A stretch of 64,000 nucleotides of DNA from Coprobacillus sp. CAG:698 (GTDB taxonomy: Bacteria; Bacillota_I; Bacilli_A; ML615J-28; CAG-698). Each line of letters starts with the position of its first letter. Positions within the stretch are counted from its first letter, which is position 1. The notes beneath the pieces were generated by a model. It saw nothing but the letters and a program-made list of their open reading frames with translations, made no database searches and was not told the DNA's origin. The stretch covers positions 72,384 to 136,383 of the forward strand of contig HF988732.1 in the NCBI GenBank assembly GCA_000431235.1, given 5' to 3'. Below are positions 9,745-18,286 of this stretch, piece after piece. The position numbers and the translations under genes were made by a program.

Positions 9745-9871
9745 TATAAAATTTGTTGCTTATTGACTTATTATATGGTAAAATATGGTTAGATAGTTTA
9801 AAAAAATACAGAGTTTGATAAATTTAATATTAATTAGTTTAAGTAATACATATAATAAGGAGCCTATAAGA

Positions 9872-10438
9872 ATGAAGAAAATGATAATTGCATTAGTTGT
9901 AGTAATTTGTGTTCAATTAATAATTACGTTATGCTATTATGAAAAAACATTAGTCGATAAATTCGGCTTTGAAACAGTTGAAATATTAGATACAGATATT
10001 GATCCAGAAAACATTGAAAATGATTCAATAATTTATTTTAGTAAATCGTCTTCTGTATATGCAAAATTTTCATATGAATATGTAATTAGACAAGTGTATG
10101 ACGAAGATCACCTTCCTAAAGTTTTAGATTTGAAACAGAAAATGTGTAATGTATATTTGAATGATGAATTGTTATATACTGATTGTACAAGTTTAGATGA
10201 ACATTATGATGCAACATTTGATAAATTAACTTTAACTAAAGAAAAATATGAAAAAAATAAAGACTTTTTTGGAAGTAATGTAAGATATTATATGTTTTCT
10301 AGTCGCCATATTTTAATATATGAACCTGGAGAATATAGAATTGAAATATTTTTAATGGTTCAATTAAATGGAAAAGAAGTATTAAAAAAGAACTCAATAA
10401 AGTTTACAGCTATTAGACAAGATGATAAGGATAAATAG
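9872..10438 (+). CDS. Small membrane-anchored hypothetical protein, copy 1 of a tandem pair
   Basis: 188 residues from the ATG at 9872, which has AAGGAG nine bases upstream; an upstream in-frame start at 9815 lacks a ribosome site. One N-terminal hydrophobic helix (about 4-21) acts as a signal anchor; the Cys that follows (ITLC) is a poor lipobox. The rest is a hydrophilic extracellular domain with several Lys/Asp-rich and aromatic strands that I do not recognise. It is a paralogue of the next gene: the first 20 residues and the C-terminal KFTAIxQDDxDK are nearly identical while the middle differs. A TTGACT hexamer at 9763-9768 could be its -35, but no good -10 is spaced from it. No function is assigned. 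Confidence 0.7.
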   Translation: MKKMIIALVVVICVQLIITLCYYEKTLVDKFGFETVEILDTDIDPENIENDSIIYFSKSSSVYAKFSYEYVIRQVYDEDHLPKVLDLKQKMCNVYLNDELLYTDCTSLDEHYDATFDKLTLTKEKYEKNKDFFGSNVRYYMFSSRHILIYEPGEYRIEIFLMVQLNGKEVLKKNSIKFTAIRQDDKDK

Positions 10439-10506
10439 GTTATAACAAAATATTAAACTTATAATAATTGATATGGAAGTACATATAATGAAAGGAATTC
10501 GTAATA

Positions 10507-11037
10507 ATGAAGAAAATGATAATTGTATTAGTTGTAGTAATTTGTGCTCAATTAATACTTACATTATGTTATAAAGAAAAATCAAAAATCAACAGATGTG
10601 ATTTTAATGCAGTTTATTTATTTCATGGAAGTACAAAAATTCATAATGATTCAGTAATTTCTATAGATAAAGGTTCTAACGTCGTTGCTGATATAATTTT
10701 AGATTGTGATGTTAAACATTTAAAAAGTGAAGACAATATACCTCAAATTCTAAATTTTGATGATAATATGTGTAATATATATTTTAATGATGAATTATTA
10801 TACAATGATTTAAATTATTTAGATAAAAATGGCTTTATATCAAACTACAAAAGAACAAAAGATTTTTTTGGTACAAATGTTAATTATCACTTTGAAGCAT
10901 CACGTCTTTTTCCAATAGAAAAATCTGGTGAATACAAGATAGAAATGATTTTAAAATTGAAAATAGGAGGAGAAAAAGTATTGAAAAGAATTTCAATGAA
11001 GTTTACAGCTATTGTACAAGATGATATGGATAAATAG
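10507..11037 (+). CDS. Small membrane-anchored hypothetical protein, copy 2 of a tandem pair
   Basis: 176 residues, ATG preceded by AAAGGAATT. N-terminal hydrophobic anchor almost identical to copy 1 at 9872, followed by an extracellular domain sharing scattered positions (MCNxYxNDELLY, KxxKDFFGxNVxY, GEYxIExxL) and the same C-terminus. Similarity continues for about 15 bases past both stop codons (TTATAAxAAAATATT), showing that the pair arose by tandem gene duplication. A terminator follows at 11057, so the two genes form a small operon. No family is recognised. Confidence 0.7.
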   Translation: MKKMIIVLVVVICAQLILTLCYKEKSKINRCDFNAVYLFHGSTKIHNDSVISIDKGSNVVADIILDCDVKHLKSEDNIPQILNFDDNMCNIYFNDELLYNDLNYLDKNGFISNYKRTKDFFGTNVNYHFEASRLFPIEKSGEYKIEMILKLKIGGEKVLKRISMKFTAIVQDDMDK

Positions 11038-11056
11038 ATTATAATAAAATATTGAT

Positions 11057-11098
11057 AAAAAACTCTATTAATGTTAATTCATTAGAGAGTTTTTTATT
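11057..11098 (+). terminator. Rho-independent terminator; rest of gap 11099-11251 has no gene
   Basis: AAAAACTCT and a TTAATG arm pair with CATTA and AGAGTTTTTT, with T-rich sequence after it. The remaining AT-rich intergenic stretch up to the promoter at 11252 holds no recognisable gene or RNA. Confidence 0.85.
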
Positions 11099-11251
11099 TT
11101 TATGGTTTAAATAATAAATATTTATGAAAAATGTCACCTTTTATATCACAATATAGTCTTTATATTGTACTAGTTAAAAAGTATATTTTATGAAAATATT
11201 TTTTTGTTTTCATGAATACGTTTCAATTCATTAATTACCAAATCGTATTGA

Positions 11252-11280
11252 TTTACTTTTTATAAAAAATATGATATAAT
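11252..11280 (+). promoter_or_regulatory. SigmaA-type promoter for the ABC transporter operon
   Basis: TTTACT (11252-11257) and a perfect TATAAT (11275-11280) are separated by 17 bases. It lies 49 bases before the ATG at 11329 and after the terminator of the preceding pair. Confidence 0.7.
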
Positions 11281-11328
11281 TAATAGAATTATGCAAATAA
11301 TAATATTATGAATTTAGTGAGTTAATTT

Positions 11329-13530
11329 ATGAATATAGAGAATAAATTTATTAGAATAACATTTAAAAAAATAATTCCTATTTTATTAATTCTTGTTTAT
11401 GCGGTTAGATTATTTTGTTATAAACAAAGTATAGGAAGTTATATAACATTAAACTCATCGCCACTTGGCAAGGTTGAAACAGTTTTTTCACTACTTGCTA
11501 TATGGCTTCAATACACTGCAGTTACTTTGGTTTTGATTAGTTCATTTATAAAAACAAAGTATACTGATGCCTTTACAAGATATTGTACTATCCCTATATT
11601 TATTTTAAATATAATATTGGTTAATCAAATATGCACTTTATTAACTGATAATAATGCTGTTATTTTAAAAATAATGTTAATTGTTGAATCTTCATTAGGT
11701 ATTATTATATCATTATATAATTTAATCAGATATTATCTTTTGAAAGAATATAAGAGTGCTGATGCAGTTTTATATAATAAATCTTCAAAGGAAAAGTTCC
11801 TTGAAATTATTAAAATGATTGGTGTATTTGTTGTTTTATTGATACCTTCACTTCCTTCATATTTTGTTCAATTTATGTTTGGTTATGGAAGAGAAACAAT
11901 AATTATTAAAGAAATATCTTTTGCTCATCGTGTGTTTTTGTATATTGGGTTTATTATTCCTATGATTCTATATTTCTTATTAAGAAATAAAGATGAAAAT
12001 ACAATAAGATATGCAATGATTTATATAAGTGTAGCTACAATGGTTGGCTTTTTAGTAAATTATAATTACACAACTATTTTAAAGCCATGGGCTTGGCCAT
12101 TCCATTTGTGTAATACAGCCATGTTTATAATTCCTCTGTGCTTAATATTTAAAATGAAACGACTATTTTATTTTACATATTTCATAAATGTATTAGGAGC
12201 GCTTCTAGCAATGTTAATGCCAAATTATGATACATCATCTAATATTTTTAGTATGAGAGTATTTAACTTTTGGTATAATCACTGGATTGCTTTCTTTATG
12301 CCTTTATTAATAGTGGCATTGAAGGTATTTAAAAGACCAAAACTAAAAGAATTTATTTATTCAATGATTGGATTCTTTGGCTATTTTGTTTTAGCTTTAG
12401 TAATGAATGTTGTTTTTTCAGCAATGAATACTGTATATCCTGAATTAAGAATTGGCTCAGTTGATTATTTCTTTATAAATAGTGATTTTGTTGCTGATAA
12501 ACTTGGAACTTGGGCGGAAAAACTCTTTAAAATAACATCTGTTATAAGAGTTGGAAAACTAGAACTTGTCTTCCATCCGTTTTATCAATTATCATTCTTT
12601 TCAGTATATGTCCTTTTAGGTCTTGCTGTATGGTTTGTTTATTCAGAGTTCTTTAGAATAGCGGATGATCATTATGCATTGCATAATAAATTAATAGAGA
12701 TTAAAATAAAAGAAAAATTACAAAAGGAACATTTTGGAGACAATCCTTCAATTAGAAAGGAAGATGCTATGAGTACTTCAAGTATAATTCTAAAACTTGA
12801 TCACTTTTCTAAACAATACGCTAATAGTTCACGATATGCTGTCAATGATGCAAATTTAGAAGTATATGGTGGAGAAATATTTGGTTTCTTAGGGCCAAAT
12901 GGTGCTGGTAAATCAACTATTATTAAGAGTATTGTTGGTATACAAACAATAACAAGCGGAAATATCGATATTTGTGGATTTGATGTGGCAAGTAAGCCAG
13001 TTGAAGCTAAATATATTATTGGTTATGTTCCTGATCACTATGCATTATATGAGAAGCTGACAGGACGTGAATATATTAATTATATTGCTGATATATACGA
13101 TGTCTCACTCGAAGATAGGTGTGAAAGAATTGAAAAATATATTAAATTATTCGAACTTGAAAATTCGATTGATAATAAAATAAAAACATACTCTCATGGT
13201 ATGAAGCAAAAAATAACGATTATGGCTGCCTTAGTTCATGAACCTAAAGTTTGGATTTTAGATGAGCCTTTAACAGGCCTTGATCCTAATAGTATTTTCC
13301 AAGTAAAAGAATGTATGAAGCGACACGCCGAAAAAGGAAATATAGTATTCTTTAGCTCTCATATCATTGATATTGTGGAGAAGTTATGTAAGCGAATAGC
13401 CATAATTAAGCATGGTAAAATAATGTGTGTTAAAACAATTGAAGAGATTGAAAATATGATGGATGATGATGGAACAAAGATGACCTTGGAAAAGTATTAT
13501 ATGAAAATTATTGGTAATAATGAGGAATAA
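11329..13530 (+). CDS. Polytopic YwaF/TMEM164-like membrane domain fused to an ABC transporter ATPase
   Basis: 733 residues. Residues 1-450 hold about twelve hydrophobic helices and a PFHLCNTA motif, which resembles the TIGR02206/YwaF-TMEM164 family of integral membrane proteins of unknown function (family call moderate). Residues about 485-730 are a complete ABC ATPase of the CcmA type: Walker A GPNGAGKST, signature YSHGMKQK (in place of LSGGQ), Walker B WILDEP and the SSHI H-loop. An in-frame ATG at 12769 (codon 481) has AAAGGAAG five bases upstream, so the ATPase might also be made separately. The stop is two bases before the next ORF, the permease, which is the obvious partner. Substrate unknown. 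The gene has its own promoter and leads a four-gene operon to 17942. The weak leading ribosome site (AGTGAG) suggests low expression. Confidence 0.78.
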   Translation: MNIENKFIRITFKKIIPILLILVYAVRLFCYKQSIGSYITLNSSPLGKVETVFSLLAIWLQYTAVTLVLISSFIKTKYTDAFTRYCTIPIFILNIILVNQICTLLTDNNAVILKIMLIVESSLGIIISLYNLIRYYLLKEYKSADAVLYNKSSKEKFLEIIKMIGVFVVLLIPSLPSYFVQFMFGYGRETIIIKEISFAHRVFLYIGFIIPMILYFLLRNKDENTIRYAMIYISVATMVGFLVNYNYTTILKPWAWPFHLCNTAMFIIPLCLIFKMKRLFYFTYFINVLGALLAMLMPNYDTSSNIFSMRVFNFWYNHWIAFFMPLLIVALKVFKRPKLKEFIYSMIGFFGYFVLALVMNVVFSAMNTVYPELRIGSVDYFFINSDFVADKLGTWAEKLFKITSVIRVGKLELVFHPFYQLSFFSVYVLLGLAVWFVYSEFFRIADDHYALHNKLIEIKIKEKLQKEHFGDNPSIRKEDAMSTSSIILKLDHFSKQYANSSRYAVNDANLEVYGGEIFGFLGPNGAGKSTIIKSIVGIQTITSGNIDICGFDVASKPVEAKYIIGYVPDHYALYEKLTGREYINYIADIYDVSLEDRCERIEKYIKLFELENSIDNKIKTYSHGMKQKITIMAALVHEPKVWILDEPLTGLDPNSIFQVKECMKRHAEKGNIVFFSSHIIDIVEKLCKRIAIIKHGKIMCVKTIEEIENMMDDDGTKMTLEKYYMKIIGNNEE

Positions 13531-13532
13531 AA

Positions 13533-15209
13533 ATGAAGCATTTAAAAACTTTAGTTTTAATGCAGTTACGGGATAAAATTGATTTATCTTGGATAAATGA
13601 TAAAAAATCAAGAATTAGAAACATAGTTTTCTTTGTTCTTAAGTTTGCGATTATTTCCGCTTTTTCGTTCTTGATTTTATATTTATGCACATTAATTGGA
13701 TTGTTTTATTATAGTGATTTAGTCAGCGTAATGATTCTTGTTATAACTTTTTCATTGATTCTATCGCTTATTGCTTGTACTTACGAATTAATGAAGAATT
13801 TATATTTTTCCGAAGATAATAAAGTTTTAATCACTTTTCCTGTAAATGCCAATAAAATATTTATTTCTAAAATAATTGTTTTCTTTATTTATGAAATAAA
13901 GAAGTCGTTTACATTTATGATTCCTATTACTTTCGCTTGTGTTCTATCTTTGGTTACAAGAGGAAGTTGTTCAATTGGAAGTTTATTCTATATGTGGATA
14001 GTAATGCCATTTGTAATTTCATTACCTGTTTTGATTGGAGCATTGCTATCTATTCCTGTAATGTATATTTATAGATTTTTGAAAAAGTATACATTTGTTG
14101 AAGTTAGTTTAGCGGCAATAATTTTAGTAGCTGTGGTCGTTGGAGTCGTTAAGTTAATTAATTTAATTCCAGAAAATATTGATTTAATTAATCAATGGCC
14201 AACCATCAGCAAAGCAATTAGGTCATTTTTGATGATAATTGAAGATAAACTTACTATTATGAATCAACTTATTAGAACAATAATTGGTGAGAAAAATTCT
14301 TCTCAAGTATATTTATTGAAATGGATATCATTGTTTAAATTGTTTGTTTTACTTCTTGTAAATGCATTACTATCATTTATAGTATATTATGCTTCAAGAC
14401 CTTTATTCTTTAAGATGATGTCTAAAAACTTTGAAATAAATAAAATCAATGTTCATGACAAAAAGAATACAAAGAAAAATAGATATTTAACTTTTATAAA
14501 TAAAGAATTCTTGATTAACTTAAGAACAATTGATATATCAGTTAATTACTTATTAGTATATATTATTGTTCCTATTATGATATTATTACTTAATAAATTG
14601 TATGCGGCAATGGACACAAAACAATTAGGCGATAACTTGATATATGCATTCAATGTTTTATTGATTTGTCTTCCAATGCTTGCATCCAATGCTTTGGTTG
14701 CTACTTATTATAGTAGAGAAGGTCGTGCTGGATATATGAAAAAAGCAAAACCAATTTTTGCAGCGTATCCATTACTTGCTAAGTTGTTCTTTAATATGTT
14801 ATTTTCTATTCCTGCTATTTTTGCAACAGTTTCTATTTTTGGATCTTTAAAATCAATAGGAACGACAAACATTATCATTTTTGGATTTGCAATTTTATTC
14901 TTGCATTATGCTCACATGTTGTGGAGTGCAATGCTCGATATTATGAATCCTCAAAATGAACAATATGCGACAACAGGAATGGAAGTAGACAATCCTAATG
15001 AGAATAAATCATCAATTTTTGCTTTTATCATTGCTTTTGTCTATGCTGTTATTGCATATAAACTTCTTTCTGAATCTGTTCTATATCATAAAGGATTAAC
15101 AATGGGTATGAGTAAGCTACTATTCATAAGTTTGATATCTTTTATCAGTATTCTAATTTTGTTTATTAAGAGAATAAAAGCATTTTATTATGATATGCAA
15201 GAAAGGTAA
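13533..15209 (+). CDS. ABC transporter permease (ABC-2-like), partner of the fused ATPase
   Basis: 558 residues with about twelve predicted transmembrane helices in two blocks, split by a cytosolic stretch around 290-335 rich in Lys and Asn. It has no ATPase motif. The start follows the ATPase stop by two bases (GAGGAATAAAAATG), implying translational coupling. Organisation resembles two-component ABC-2 exporters in which a CcmA-like ATPase pairs with a large permease, but the family cannot be named from sequence alone. Three bases separate it from the small anchored protein at 15213. Confidence 0.75.
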   Translation: MKHLKTLVLMQLRDKIDLSWINDKKSRIRNIVFFVLKFAIISAFSFLILYLCTLIGLFYYSDLVSVMILVITFSLILSLIACTYELMKNLYFSEDNKVLITFPVNANKIFISKIIVFFIYEIKKSFTFMIPITFACVLSLVTRGSCSIGSLFYMWIVMPFVISLPVLIGALLSIPVMYIYRFLKKYTFVEVSLAAIILVAVVVGVVKLINLIPENIDLINQWPTISKAIRSFLMIIEDKLTIMNQLIRTIIGEKNSSQVYLLKWISLFKLFVLLLVNALLSFIVYYASRPLFFKMMSKNFEINKINVHDKKNTKKNRYLTFINKEFLINLRTIDISVNYLLVYIIVPIMILLLNKLYAAMDTKQLGDNLIYAFNVLLICLPMLASNALVATYYSREGRAGYMKKAKPIFAAYPLLAKLFFNMLFSIPAIFATVSIFGSLKSIGTTNIIIFGFAILFLHYAHMLWSAMLDIMNPQNEQYATTGMEVDNPNENKSSIFAFIIAFVYAVIAYKLLSESVLYHKGLTMGMSKLLFISLISFISILILFIKRIKAFYYDMQER

Positions 15210-15212
15210 AAA

Positions 15213-15656
15213 ATGAAAAAATCTGTTATATTAATGATATGTGTTGTTTATATCTTTGCTATTGTGATTGTAGGTTTTTTAGGCTTAGCTATGAAAGTTT
15301 ATGATGAGAATAAATATGTAAAGGAAATTCAATGCATAAATAAAGAATATAAGCCTAATCCAAACAAAAAAGAAAATGATGGTGCCGAAGATGGATTTAT
15401 CAATATTTCTTATGAAAAGGGCTTAGTATTTAATTTAAATTGTATTGTAAAACCAGACGATGCAACTCAAAAGAAGCTAGAATACATTGGTGAAGATGAT
15501 TCCACAATTTATTCTATTGAAGTTCAAAGTGATGGAACAGCTAATATTGTCTTTAAGACTGATGGCGTTGCCATAATAATTGTGAAAGCAACTGATACTG
15601 AAGGTAAGAAAATAAAAATAAAAATTACAGCCGTTGACATAGGTGGTATAATTTAA
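15213..15656 (+). CDS. Small signal-anchored protein with Ig-like (BIG2-type) domain
   Basis: 147 residues: one N-terminal hydrophobic helix (4-27), a linker, then a beta-rich domain (about 65-145) in which Ser/Thr-Ile-Tyr-Ser-Ile and GTANIVFKTDGVAIIIVKAT resemble the core of bacterial Ig-like group 2 folds. Likely anchored outside the cell membrane. It lies three bases after the permease and twelve before the next lipoprotein, so it is probably an accessory of the ABC system. Function unknown. Confidence 0.65.
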   Translation: MKKSVILMICVVYIFAIVIVGFLGLAMKVYDENKYVKEIQCINKEYKPNPNKKENDGAEDGFINISYEKGLVFNLNCIVKPDDATQKKLEYIGEDDSTIYSIEVQSDGTANIVFKTDGVAIIIVKATDTEGKKIKIKITAVDIGGII

Positions 15657-15668
15657 AAGGAGAAATTT

Positions 15669-17942
15669 ATGAATTACAAAAAAATTATTATTTTAGTTTT
15701 GTTAATGTTTGGACTCTTTACAGCTTTTGGATGTAAAAAACAAAAGTATAAAGTTGTGTTTGATACTGATGGCGGAACTAAAATCAACACTGTTACTGTA
15801 AACGAAGGTGAAAAAGTAACAAAACCTGATGATCCAACTAAAGAAGGATATATCTTTGAAAATTGGTACAAAGATACAAATCGAAAAGAATTATTTAGTT
15901 TTGATGAAGTTATTACTGAAAACACAACTGTTTATGCAAAATGGTTAGAAATGGAAAAATTTACTGTAAAGTTTGAAACAAATGGTGGCACTGAAATAGC
16001 TGATATGGTTGTTTATGGTGGTAGTACACTTGGAAAAATTGCTACAACAACTAAAGTAGGATTCTCATTTGCAGGATGGTTTACTGATAAAGAGCTTACA
16101 ACTGAATTTGATTTAGAAACAAAAATAAATAAAGATATGACTTTATATGCAAAATGGGATGATAGAATTATTACTGTTGTAATTGGTATTAGTAGACCAA
16201 GTTATTATAATGCATTCTTAAATAACAAAAAAGAAAAAGAAAACAAGAAGACAGAATTCTTTGATCTAACAAAAGAATTTAAAGTTGGTGATGATAATGC
16301 ATGGAATGTTTATCCAGATGTTACATTCTCTGAAATCAATTTAGATACACTTGATCAAAATCCTGTTACAGTTGATTCATGGGAATTTGAAATAAATATA
16401 TATGAATTATTCGATGGAAGTGAAACAAAATTAGATAAAGATTCTGATTTAATCGATAGTATTGATTATATTAAATGTTTAGTAGATTTTTCTGAAAAAG
16501 CAATTGGTAAAAAGTTTAGAGTTGAAATAATTCCAACTGGTCTAACTGCTAAACAAAAGGAAAATATTACTAAATATACAGTAAAACTTGAAGGAACTGT
16601 AACTGATGGATATAATGTTACTAATGCCAAAGAATTATCTTATATAGATAATAGAAGTGCTATTGATTACTTAAAGAATAGAGAATCTGCTGAAGAAAAG
16701 GCATGGGATGAGTTCAAAACTACTTATGAATTGGATAAAAATTTACATCCAAAGAATTTAATAATACATAATGATATAACTCTTACAAAAGATGATCTTC
16801 CAGGTTTATTCTTCTATAAAGAAGAAGAAGTAAGTAAAGCTGATGCAGATTATGATCGTGTAATTGGATCGATGAAAGATTTTTATGATTTCTATCATCA
16901 TTATGTTTTAGAAAATGATGAATTCCATATCTATGGAAATTACTATACAATTAATTCAAAATCTTTAAAAGAAGTAGTTAGAGAAAGTGGAAAAATTACA
17001 CCTGAAGGTGAAGTTATAAGCCATGCTACACTAATAAGATTTGGTGGAGCAGCAACTGGAAATACTTCAATTGAAGATACAAATCTTGTTGGTAATGCTC
17101 CAAAAGTTGAAAATGTTATAAAATCTGGTGGACAAATATTAATAAAAGTTGAAGGACCTGTTTTCAATGCAAGAAACAATATTGCTTCATGTTACTTCAT
17201 TACATATTTCCCTAACTATACTTTTACTAACTTCACAATGGAAAAGTGTAAGGTTTATGATGGTTTTAATTGCTTCGTATATAATTGGGGTTCACCACTT
17301 GTAACTATTAAAGAATGTGAAATGATTGGCGCTGGTGGACCAATTATCATTCAAGATCATGTTGATAGTCAAGCTAGTGACGGCGGAAAACCAGGAAAAA
17401 CTGTTGTTATAAATTCACGCTTAGAATCATTTGTTACAGGACAAGAAGGTTGGTTCAGTGTAGTTAAAGCTTCAGCACTTGTTCCATCTATTAAAGCCTT
17501 AGACAACATATTCAATACTGTAAATAGATCATTCTTGAAAAAAGGAAACGACGCAGAAACTACTCTTACATATATGAATTTAATTTGTGTAAATAAGTCT
17601 GGAAGTGCCCAAGGATTAACTGCTGAAAAAATCAAAGGATCATTGAAAATTGGTGATGACGCAGCATTTGATTTTGGTGAAACTAATCCATACCTTGCAC
17701 AAATGCTAGAAAACACATTTACTGCAGGTGCTCCTGCTTTCCAAAGTTCTAATGCGACATTAGAAAAAGGCTATGGATACACAGATAGTAAAGCGTTATA
17801 TGATGTAACTGGCACACCAATAACGGACCCAACAAACCCAATTTTCTCTGGTGATTATATTTGTATTTATTATCAAGGAATGTGCTTTACTTTAGGATTT
17901 TATGATATGGGTGAAGTATACAATCCTGCTAACTTAGACTAA
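15669..17942 (+). CDS. Surface lipoprotein with two InlB/Flg_new repeats and a large beta-rich domain
   Basis: 757 residues. The signal peptide ends in a lipobox (FTAFGC, Cys near 20). Two InlB B-repeats follow (about 24-95 and 96-165), each ending in the hallmark WY/WF...YAKW pattern. The remaining 590 residues are beta-rich; segments such as NYYTINSK, SIEDTNLVGNAP and VIKSGGQILI suggest parallel beta-helix rungs, as in adhesins and polysaccharide-binding proteins, but no catalytic motif is visible. AAAAGGAG precedes the ATG. Last gene of the operon starting at 11329; a strong terminator follows. It could be the exported cargo or the binding face of the ABC system; this is inference from position. 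Confidence 0.72.
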   Translation: MNYKKIIILVLLMFGLFTAFGCKKQKYKVVFDTDGGTKINTVTVNEGEKVTKPDDPTKEGYIFENWYKDTNRKELFSFDEVITENTTVYAKWLEMEKFTVKFETNGGTEIADMVVYGGSTLGKIATTTKVGFSFAGWFTDKELTTEFDLETKINKDMTLYAKWDDRIITVVIGISRPSYYNAFLNNKKEKENKKTEFFDLTKEFKVGDDNAWNVYPDVTFSEINLDTLDQNPVTVDSWEFEINIYELFDGSETKLDKDSDLIDSIDYIKCLVDFSEKAIGKKFRVEIIPTGLTAKQKENITKYTVKLEGTVTDGYNVTNAKELSYIDNRSAIDYLKNRESAEEKAWDEFKTTYELDKNLHPKNLIIHNDITLTKDDLPGLFFYKEEEVSKADADYDRVIGSMKDFYDFYHHYVLENDEFHIYGNYYTINSKSLKEVVRESGKITPEGEVISHATLIRFGGAATGNTSIEDTNLVGNAPKVENVIKSGGQILIKVEGPVFNARNNIASCYFITYFPNYTFTNFTMEKCKVYDGFNCFVYNWGSPLVTIKECEMIGAGGPIIIQDHVDSQASDGGKPGKTVVINSRLESFVTGQEGWFSVVKASALVPSIKALDNIFNTVNRSFLKKGNDAETTLTYMNLICVNKSGSAQGLTAEKIKGSLKIGDDAAFDFGETNPYLAQMLENTFTAGAPAFQSSNATLEKGYGYTDSKALYDVTGTPITDPTNPIFSGDYICIYYQGMCFTLGFYDMGEVYNPANLD

Positions 17943-17961
17943 GAAATAAGTAAATATTTAC

Positions 17962-17999
17962 GACTCTAAAGTTATTTTTATGCTTTAGAGTCTTTTTTT
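17962..17999 (+). terminator. Rho-independent terminator ending the 11329-17942 operon
   Basis: A perfect 10-bp stem (GACTCTAAAG with CTTTAGAGTC) around an 11-base loop, followed by seven T. The stretch 18000-18140 between it and the regulatory region is AT-rich with no recognisable gene. Confidence 0.92.
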
Positions 18000-18140
18000 G
18001 TTTTAGGAAATAATTATTAAGAAAATAGTATATAATTATTGAATATTTAACGTAAAAAAATTTTAAAAAATGCTTTTGTTTTACTTATATTACATGTGTT
18101 CACGAATTAAAAACAATTCACATTTTTTTGTAAATAAAAA

Positions 18141-18198
18141 ATGAAAGCGCAACCATTTCAAAAAAGGAAAAAATTAAGGAAAAATAAACCGCTTTCAT
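18141..18198 (+). promoter_or_regulatory. Two inverted CcpA cre-like operators
   Basis: ATGAAAGCG at 18141-18149 and its exact reverse complement CGCTTTCAT at 18190-18198 form a 9-base inverted repeat 40 bases apart. The first continues as TGAAAGCGCAACCATT and matches the cre consensus TGNAARCGNWWWCA with one mismatch; the second matches less well on the other strand. They lie immediately upstream of the promoter at 18210, a position fitting catabolite control of the large operon. CcpA itself is not in the window. Confidence 0.6.
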
Positions 18199-18209
18199 GT
18201 AATAAAAAC

Positions 18210-18238
18210 GTGACTTTTCGGGTATTTTGTAGTATTAT
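18210..18238 (+). promoter_or_regulatory. SigmaA-type promoter of the 33-kb protease/peptide-import operon
   Basis: GTGACT (18210-18215) and TATTAT (18233-18238) are 17 bases apart; the ATG at 18287 with AGGAGG lies about 40 bases beyond. It is the only convincing promoter I see before the gene block that ends at the terminator at 51666. Confidence 0.7.
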
Positions 18239-18286
18239 ATATAAGTAATAAAGTATATGTTTATAGTGATAGGAGGATAACAAAAA

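Noticed and set aside
9763..9791. Promoter before the tandem pair (TTGACT at 9763)
   Set aside because: The -35 is good, but the hexamer at 17 bases (TGGTTA) is poor and TATGGT is at 15; not strong enough to list.
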